DNA from: Chloroflexota bacterium
GTDB taxonomy: Bacteria > Chloroflexota > Anaerolineae > Anaerolineales > UBA4823
Reading direction: 5' to 3'
DNA: 6,994 nt
Assembly (NCBI GenBank): GCA_012798185.1
Contig: JAAZNS010000517.1
Span: 1 to 6,994, forward strand
Positions 1-4,710 of this stretch are shown here, in pieces. Under the pieces are notes generated by a model. That model did no database searches. It was given only the letters and a program-made list of their open reading frames with translations, and was not told the origin of the DNA. Position 1 is the first letter of the stretch; each line of letters starts with the position of its first letter. A program made the position numbers and the translations under genes.

Positions 1-140
1 AGGGCATCCAAATAAATACTGACACCGCCAGATGGTTTTCCCAAATATTGTATCGCCGAATGTACCAACAATCCATCGCTGGCGTGTATTCCAAGATTGT
101 TAAAACATTCAACCAATTGACTGCGTGTTACAGTGAGCAT
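1..140 (-). CDS. AAC(3)-family N-acetyltransferase, N-terminal fragment (3' end outside window)
   Basis: This is the start of a gene that runs off the low-coordinate edge; 46 codons are visible. The ATG at 138-140 immediately follows the TAA of the upstream GNAT gene (TAAATG, no spacer), which suggests translational coupling. The visible protein has a helix (TRSQLVECFNNLGIHASDG) followed by LLVHSAIQYLGKPSGGV, then a run ending in DAL. This is the signature opening of the aminoglycoside 3-N-acetyltransferase family (Antibiotic_NAT fold): an LG-x-x-x-x-D-x-LLVHS segment, then a LG...GG turn that approaches acetyl-CoA. Family members occur both in antibiotic resistance and in surface polysaccharide or secondary-metabolite loci, where they acylate amino sugars. 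In this setting I infer a sugar or aminoacyl N-acyltransferase rather than a resistance enzyme. The catalytic histidine region is not in the window, so activity cannot be judged. Confidence 0.8.
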   Translation of the reverse strand, partial: MLTVTRSQLVECFNNLGIHASDGLLVHSAIQYLGKPSGGVSIYLDA

Positions 141-659
141 TTACGCTGGTTTTTCTTCGATATATTCATCCCACAAGAGACGCCCCACGCGAAACTCCAG
201 TTTAAACCCCATGCGGTCGTAAAGTTTCCAGCTGGCATCATTATCCCGCAATACCTGAATTTCCACAGAATGCACGCCCTGCTGGCGTAGCCAATCCAAC
301 GCCAAACGGGAAAGCTTATCGCCAATTCCCAGCCGGCGCGCTTCTTCAGCAATCCACATATCCGAAAGCTCGCCTACCAATACGCCGCCCATATATGCCG
401 GTACGCGCTTCACCCGGCATAGCATAAAACCAACCACCTTTTGATCTATCTCGGCAATATAGACATTGCTGAAGCGTCCCAAGGTACGTCGAAATGTATC
501 CAGCCAGACCTGACCAACATTCTCCGGACGTGGCAGCCTGTAACCCACCTCATAAAAAAATGAATTCAATTGCGTGTACATATCCATGATGATGGGAAAA
601 TCGGCTTCATTAACTAAACGATAATTTACCTTTGGTCTATTAATTTCACCCATAGACAT
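141..659 (-). CDS. GNAT-family N-acyltransferase
   Basis: A complete 172-residue protein of the usual single-domain GNAT length. Motif A is clear: a beta-strand (GELSDMWIAEEARR) leads into the acetyl-CoA pyrophosphate loop R108-R-L-G-I-G113, matching R/Q-x-x-G-x-G/A. Motif B follows with a strand (VEIQVLRDN), N140, and SWKLYDRMGFK with Y147, the usual position of the general-acid or CoA-contacting tyrosine. There is no signal peptide or membrane segment, so it is cytoplasmic. It overlaps the end of the upstream ligase gene. The alternative ATG at 651-653 is a better distance from the GAGGGA Shine-Dalgarno (about 8 bases) than the ATG at 657-659 (about 2), so the true protein may be two residues shorter. 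The substrate is unknown. Within this cluster it could acetylate a nonulosonic-acid precursor, or take an aminoacyl group from the adjacent carrier protein; GNAT folds are known to use carrier-protein donors. The family call is firm; the role is inference. Confidence 0.88.
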   Translation of the reverse strand: MSMGEINRPKVNYRLVNEADFPIIMDMYTQLNSFFYEVGYRLPRPENVGQVWLDTFRRTLGRFSNVYIAEIDQKVVGFMLCRVKRVPAYMGGVLVGELSDMWIAEEARRLGIGDKLSRLALDWLRQQGVHSVEIQVLRDNDASWKLYDRMGFKLEFRVGRLLWDEYIEEKPA

Positions 660-1836
660 ATTCCCTCACAACATCAGGCCATTGTTTAAAATCTGTGCCA
701 TATTGGCACAAGAAAGCATATGCCATTCTCTCCAGTCCGAAAGCGGTACAACCGGTATGCACCGGACTGCCATCCGGTAAAGTAATGTTGAGATGCCGCC
801 CAAAGAAATCTTGATGGTAATTGTAAGAACCAACTGCCAAAGTGCTTTCTTTGAACGGTAATCGGGCACGAATCTCATATTTCAACTGGAAAGCGCTTTG
901 GAAGGCTGCCTGCTTTCGGAACTCGCCGATAAAGAAAGGGTCGTTGGCAGTCTCGACTCGATACGCCAGACCAATATCCTTGAAGGCTCGCGCCATGCGC
1001 TGGCGGGATATTTCACGGTTTTCCAGGACAAAATCTTTATCGCCAATGAAGATAATTTCCCGCATGGTGAAATTCCACAACCGTTCCAGCGAGGTTAAAT
1101 TGATTGCCTCATAGCGAAAACAATTCCCCACCGCAGTGGCAACCATTTTACCGCCTGGCAGCGGTTTATCCGCCAAAGAAAAGTACAGGTGGTAACAAAC
1201 CGCTGGTGAGAGCAGCGTTTGAATTTTCGCAAAAGATTCCGGCGGCTGGTTAAGATGCCCTGATTCATCACAGGCTGCATGCTGTGCAAAATGATCGATG
1301 GCATCCAAATCTTCCCGCAAATGGGTGGCAAATGTGAGCGAGTGCGGGAATGCTCTAAAATAATTAACCCGCTCGAGATAGCGTGCCGGTATCAAGGTTG
1401 GAAAACGATATGGTTTCGCTTCGAAAGAAGCTGCTAACGTTATAAAGTTCTCTTCGAAGAATTCAATCAGGCGGGTGAGCATAGGACCTAAAGTGAAAAC
1501 GCCGGCAGTTTCACCATGAAGCTCGCATTGCTGAATTAATTCTTCAGTTGGGTCATTGCAATAGGGCGTTAGAACTGCCATATTGTCTTCCAATACCTGA
1601 ATTTTTGGCTGGATTGCTCCCTGGGTCATAGTGGAAACCACTTGCTGAACCTTTTCTTCCAGGTGTTTGAGTGATGTTTCTTCCATGGGATGGCGTAACT
1701 CGAGTTTAATCTCTCTCCCACTTTCATCGATTTGCGCTTTTATAATGGCTTCATCAACATACGCCAGTTTGGACTTTACCTCACCAATCAGGTGATCGGG
1801 GATTCCTACTTGTGGAATAATGGTTATTGTCTGCAT
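646..1836 (-). CDS. Class II aaRS-like amino acid:[carrier protein] ligase
   Basis: This resembles the catalytic core of archaeal-type seryl-tRNA synthetase as reused in amino acid:[carrier protein] ligases. These adenylate an amino acid (typically glycine or alanine) and load it on the phosphopantetheine of a small carrier protein instead of tRNA. Numbering from the longest reading (TTG at 1857, 403 residues): the motif 2 region is VGNCFRYEA (244-251) followed by LWNFTMREIIFIG (260-272), and motif 3 is TGCTAFGLER (368-377) with the class II arginine R377. C221 (SPAVCYHLY), E250 and C370 fit the Cys/Glu/Cys zinc site that in this family binds the amino group of the substrate. About 110 N-terminal residues precede the core, in an alternating strand-helix pattern. 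There is no SerRS-type coiled-coil arm. I prefer the ATG at 1834-1836, which has an AGAAG at 1847-1851; the TTG has no visible Shine-Dalgarno. The ACP gene ends 7 bases upstream, strongly suggesting its partner. The amino acid used cannot be read from sequence. Confidence 0.82.
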   Translation of the reverse strand: MQTITIIPQVGIPDHLIGEVKSKLAYVDEAIIKAQIDESGREIKLELRHPMEETSLKHLEEKVQQVVSTMTQGAIQPKIQVLEDNMAVLTPYCNDPTEELIQQCELHGETAGVFTLGPMLTRLIEFFEENFITLAASFEAKPYRFPTLIPARYLERVNYFRAFPHSLTFATHLREDLDAIDHFAQHAACDESGHLNQPPESFAKIQTLLSPAVCYHLYFSLADKPLPGGKMVATAVGNCFRYEAINLTSLERLWNFTMREIIFIGDKDFVLENREISRQRMARAFKDIGLAYRVETANDPFFIGEFRKQAAFQSAFQLKYEIRARLPFKESTLAVGSYNYHQDFFGRHLNITLPDGSPVHTGCTAFGLERMAYAFLCQYGTDFKQWPDVVREYVYG

Positions 1837-1843
1837 GATGTTT

Positions 1844-2083
1844 TTACTTCTTTTCAATATAATCGCAGATGGCAGGCACGCTGATCAAAGCAGAAATCGT
1901 ATCGGCATTGATCTCGATACCAAACTTTTGCTCCAATACCATCATTACTTCCATATGACCCATTGAATCCCATTGCGGCAGATCGCCCAAAGCTAATTCG
2001 GGGGAGATCTCGTCAATGGGTGTCTGCAAAGCTTCCGCCAAAGCGGCTTGCACTTGTTCAATTAGCGGTATGTTGATGTCCAT
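1844..2083 (-). CDS. Acyl carrier protein (phosphopantetheine carrier)
   Basis: A 79-residue acidic, helix-rich protein of standard ACP length. The attachment site is W38-D39-S40-M41-G42 at the start of helix II; S40 should carry the 4'-phosphopantetheine arm. Helix II continues HMEVMMVLEQKFGIEI, a normal recognition helix with the conserved EQKFGIEI end, and the tail has a short helix III and helix IV (VPAICDYIEKK). Methionine replaces the more usual leucine after the serine, which is tolerated in dedicated carrier proteins. There are no fatty-acid synthase genes nearby, and the gene directly downstream is the aaRS-like ligase, so I infer that it carries an aminoacyl rather than a fatty acyl group. 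The start is supported by GGAG at 2091-2094, seven bases before the ATG. A 105-base gap separates it from the methyltransferase, so it could begin its own transcript. A phosphopantetheinyl transferase is not in the window and must be supplied elsewhere. Confidence 0.93.
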   Translation of the reverse strand: MDINIPLIEQVQAALAEALQTPIDEISPELALGDLPQWDSMGHMEVMMVLEQKFGIEINADTISALISVPAICDYIEKK

Positions 2084-2090
2084 ATTCCTG

Positions 2091-2094
2091 CTCC
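2091..2094 (-). promoter_or_regulatory. Shine-Dalgarno of the carrier protein gene
   Basis: GGAG on the minus strand, separated by seven bases from the ATG at 2081-2083. It fixes the carrier protein start and gives it its own ribosome entry, unlike the coupled starts of the upstream genes. Confidence 0.7.
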
Positions 2095-2112
2095 AATTAT
2101 CGATATTTTAGT

Positions 2113-2144
2113 AAAAAAGAAGGGTGAGAATTTATCTGTTCTCA
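2113..2144 (-). terminator. Weak candidate rho-independent terminator or attenuator
   Basis: On the minus strand a 6-bp stem TGAGAA/TTCTCA (2139-2144 with 2125-2130) encloses an 8-base loop, and is followed by a short CCC-containing spacer and a T-rich run with six consecutive T (2113-2118). The same TTCTCA arm could alternatively pair with a second TGAGAAT copy at 2152-2158, giving a longer loop. The stem is short and low in GC, and the T-run does not abut it, so termination would be inefficient at best. It sits between the methyltransferase and carrier protein genes, where partial read-through control would be plausible. Confidence 0.25.
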
Positions 2145-2153
2145 ATCTTCGAT

Positions 2154-2181
2154 TCTCATCATCCCTCACTAGTCACTACTC
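2154..2181. repeat. Degenerate 7-base tandem repeat in the gap before the carrier protein gene
   Basis: On the plus strand four consecutive heptamers all end in TC (tctcatc, atccctc, actagtc, actactc). The copies are degenerate, so this is a period-7 texture rather than an exact repeat. Together with the stem-loop candidate it fills much of the 105-base gap 2084-2188. I see no additional gene there. Confidence 0.4.
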
Positions 2182-2188
2182 GCTTTTA

Positions 2189-3079
2189 TTAATCTCGTTT
2201 TACTTTACACACCCCTACAATCTGATATTGCGGATCCCACTTTCCCCAGGGCATACCCGTATCGCCGGAAGCAAAATAAAACTTTGCCAGATTGTAGCGC
2301 AGTTCGCGGCAATTTTTTAATTGGATAAACAATTCATCGTATTGGCTGTAATTGGAAGGTGTATCGGGGGCAAGCTGAAATATTCGCTTTAGGGTTTCTT
2401 CAGTGTAATTCCAGCCTTTGGAAGGCTCGTGGAACCAATCCTGGTCAGGCGCTGCACCCAGCGTTGCCAGCAATTTACCGCCCGGTTTAAGCGTTCTCAT
2501 TAACTCGATCACCACCGATTGCAATTTATCGGGCGGGTTGTGCTCCAGGGCAGATACCGCAACAACGGCATCCAGTGAATTCGAGGGGATTTCGTCCAAT
2601 CGCAAAGCTTCCCGATCGTAGGTAACTACCTGCCCGGGTGCTTCGGGGAATGTAATCACGCCAAGCAATTCCCGCCAAAGATATTTGATTTTGCCAAATA
2701 AACCAGGTAAACGCTGCAGGTTATGGATAACCGTATCAAGCGGCGAATTGAGAAGTTGATCCTTAGATTTTGCTTTTATACAGTAACGTTTTCGAAACCT
2801 TATCGGGATATCAGAACGGCTGGCGCGGTCCACACTGATCACTTGGGCACCATGCTCCGCCAAGTACCACTGCATCATTCCAACACCTGCGCCGACATCC
2901 ATAATACTCAGGTTCTCAACCTTATCAAGCTGGCTGATAATCCAGGTTAAATCCAGCAGGTAATGCCAGCCAAAATCCAAGCCTAGCTTTTTTGCGAGAA
3001 ACCGCAGTTCGCTTACTAAAGCACGATTTTTATCTAATAAACACACAGGGAGAATTTCTATAATATCGCCAGGCTGCAT
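2189..3079 (-). CDS. Class I SAM-dependent methyltransferase
   Basis: A 296-residue cytoplasmic protein with the Rossmann SAM-binding signature: motif I is IMDVGAGVG (59-67), the acidic residue ending strand 2 is D84 in VISVDRAS, an AVVAVSALEH strand (171-180) corresponds to the motif II/III region, and LMRTLKPGGKLLATLG (193-208) is the typical post-motif strand of this superfamily. About 58 residues precede motif I and may form a lid. The segment 100-160 between strands 2 and 4 is longer than in minimal methyltransferases and probably holds substrate specificity. The ATG overlaps the TGA of the upstream glycosyltransferase by one base (TGATG), with GGAAG seven bases before it, so translation is coupled. 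It ends with two adjacent stops (TAATAA). In this locus it probably methylates a sugar hydroxyl, an amino group or an attached aminoacyl group. The target is inferred from context only. Confidence 0.87.
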   Translation of the reverse strand: MQPGDIIEILPVCLLDKNRALVSELRFLAKKLGLDFGWHYLLDLTWIISQLDKVENLSIMDVGAGVGMMQWYLAEHGAQVISVDRASRSDIPIRFRKRYCIKAKSKDQLLNSPLDTVIHNLQRLPGLFGKIKYLWRELLGVITFPEAPGQVVTYDREALRLDEIPSNSLDAVVAVSALEHNPPDKLQSVVIELMRTLKPGGKLLATLGAAPDQDWFHEPSKGWNYTEETLKRIFQLAPDTPSNYSQYDELFIQLKNCRELRYNLAKFYFASGDTGMPWGKWDPQYQIVGVCKVKRD

Positions 3080-4710
3080 CAGTTTTCTTCCAACATAAAC
3101 GGTTTATTTTGCATAATTCCGTGATAAATCGTTTTAATAACCGGGTTGTTTTGCGGAAGCAATTGCTGCCAATTAAAATGTTTCAAACGGACGAATCCAG
3201 GCCGGGCGCCATTTTGCAAGAACTCTGTGAATGACATTGATATCCGGTAAAGCTGATAATACAAAAAACGGCGGGCGTTACATCGGAAATAACCAGGGAT
3301 ATCGATTTTCTCGATATTAAGAAATCGATCAGCCATTTGAAGGTATTCTTGAGCGCTCCCAGGCAGGAACACGATAGGGTATTGTGTATAACGTGCTTTT
3401 CCGGCGCATAAAACCGCTGCCCCCATTAAAGCAGCTTCCAGCCCAATCGAAGAATTATAGACCATAATGAATTTCGACAGCTGGATCAGTTCGTAAGAAC
3501 TGATATATTCCTGTGAATCGATGAAAACTACATTGGGTAAATCGTTAACCCGGTTATCGAACACCCAATCATGAACGCTTTCCCGGCTTTGTTTAGCTGT
3601 GCCAGGTCGCATTTCATCTGGATGAGCGCGGATCACAAACAGCGTTTCAGGATGTGCTTTGATGATCTGCAGCACCATTTCCAGCCAAGCAAACATATGC
3701 TCAAAAAGCGTATTGGCGTGTACCTGGCTGGTATCGTAAATGACATTGGTAAAAACCGGAACAATTTGTTTGAATGCAGATGCCTTCTGTTTAAACGCTT
3801 CATCCAAACCTTTCATCTCCGGCCAAAAACGGATGCCTGCCATGGTGAATTTCCCTTGAAAGCGCTTTTCCAAATATTCATCCAGCTGAGATTCCTGCTT
3901 GGAAGTCAGTTCGAATGAATCGGGTATTTTGACGGGATAAGCGGTTGCTTCTCCATCGGTAAAGAAGGATGAAAAACGTTGAAAACCCACCTCATGTGTG
4001 ATCACCCGCAAGCCTCTCTGGCTAGCTGCCCAGCGGGCAGATGCTTCAGGGAACATGATGCCGTTGAAAATCAACGCGGCATAAGGATGTGTTTCCTCGA
4101 TCAAATGGTTGAATTGCAAAGCGATCGAATAAGCGGAGAGCATAAATTGGCGAAATAAATAGCGGGTCGGCTCGTCATCCGGTAAGGTATGACGGCGTAA
4201 TGTCCAGCGTAGCGCGGGGATGGTCAACTTACCCAGCGGCATTGGGATATCAAAAGGACCAGCCGGATCGCGGTATTCAAACGCGCTAAGTCCGGCAATA
4301 TCCAGCCCCTGCAGGGAAGCTTCCAAGGATTCATCTGGTTTATACTTAAACCAATAGCACTGCGCCTGACCATAAAGCCGCTGAGATTGCGAAATGCATT
4401 TTCCGCAAGGGGGCGGCGTGTAATAATTTTGCCGGTTGATCCCCAGCACACAATGACTCATCCCAGATCGGCAGACGAAATGGATCACTGGAACACCCGC
4501 AAGCTGTAATCCCCATGAGGTTAACAAGGTAAAGGCACTATTCTGGCTCAAGCCGGTGATGCGGGATGAGACATTCATCGCCAGCAAAGGCTGGCGTCCA
4601 GATGCGTCTGGCGCGTGAGCGGCTACCTGGCGCGCAATATGGTTTATCCTTATCTGATTTCGATATTCCCCCCATTGCTGGCGGAGTCTGTTCGATAGAG
4701 GCAGTTTCAT
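3079..4710 (-). CDS. Capsule-type GT-B glycosyltransferase-like protein with cysteine cluster
   Basis: A 543-residue protein without a signal peptide or obvious membrane span. The C-terminal half resembles capsule polysaccharide biosynthesis proteins (the KpsC/KpsS-like, GT-B-fold group): ETLFVIRAHPDEMRPG (355-370), VVFIDSQEYISSYELIQLSKF (394-414), then MVYNSSIGLEAALMG (416-430) and AVLCAGKARY (432-441), a nucleotide-sugar-site pattern in which Ser/Glu of SSIGLEA contact the donor. The N-terminal half begins with AGVPVIHFVCRSG (71-83) and holds four cysteines: C80, C87, C102 and C105, the last two as PPPCGKC. EASARWAASQRGLRVITHEVGF (222-243) looks like the Rossmann helix-strand leading to the acceptor side. 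The start overlaps the upstream stop by one base (TGATG) with AAGGAAGG just before it. Some relatives use CMP-Kdo, so a CMP-nonulosonate donor is plausible here, but donor and acceptor are inferred. A non-transferase surface-polysaccharide role cannot be excluded. Confidence 0.72.
   Translation of the reverse strand: MKLPLSNRLRQQWGEYRNQIRINHIARQVAAHAPDASGRQPLLAMNVSSRITGLSQNSAFTLLTSWGLQLAGVPVIHFVCRSGMSHCVLGINRQNYYTPPPCGKCISQSQRLYGQAQCYWFKYKPDESLEASLQGLDIAGLSAFEYRDPAGPFDIPMPLGKLTIPALRWTLRRHTLPDDEPTRYLFRQFMLSAYSIALQFNHLIEETHPYAALIFNGIMFPEASARWAASQRGLRVITHEVGFQRFSSFFTDGEATAYPVKIPDSFELTSKQESQLDEYLEKRFQGKFTMAGIRFWPEMKGLDEAFKQKASAFKQIVPVFTNVIYDTSQVHANTLFEHMFAWLEMVLQIIKAHPETLFVIRAHPDEMRPGTAKQSRESVHDWVFDNRVNDLPNVVFIDSQEYISSYELIQLSKFIMVYNSSIGLEAALMGAAVLCAGKARYTQYPIVFLPGSAQEYLQMADRFLNIEKIDIPGYFRCNARRFLYYQLYRISMSFTEFLQNGARPGFVRLKHFNWQQLLPQNNPVIKTIYHGIMQNKPFMLEEN

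Noticed and set aside
1..140. Aminoglycoside resistance gene
   Set aside because: Only the N-terminus is seen, and the context is a polysaccharide locus where this family commonly acylates amino sugars; there is no sign of a resistance cassette or mobile element.
48..290. Plus-strand open frame of 80 codons across the AAC(3) start and GNAT end
   Set aside because: It lies antisense to two family-recognisable genes, has no recognisable motif and no ribosome binding site.
842..1114. Plus-strand open frame of 90 codons inside the ligase gene
   Set aside because: Antisense to the conserved motif 2 to motif 3 region of the ligase; its composition looks like a shadow frame.
646..1836. True seryl-tRNA synthetase
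   Set aside because: It lacks the tRNA-binding coiled-coil arm, is shorter than archaeal-type SerRS, and sits next to a carrier protein gene in a glycan locus.
1837..1857. TTG start at 1855-1857 for the ligase, adding seven residues
   Set aside because: No Shine-Dalgarno precedes it and it would overlap the ACP end; the ATG at 1834-1836 has an AGAAG at a usable distance.
3571..3918. Plus-strand open frame of 115 codons inside the glycosyltransferase-like gene
   Set aside because: The longest antisense frame, but the minus-strand product is continuous and carries family motifs here; no ribosome binding site or recognisable domain.
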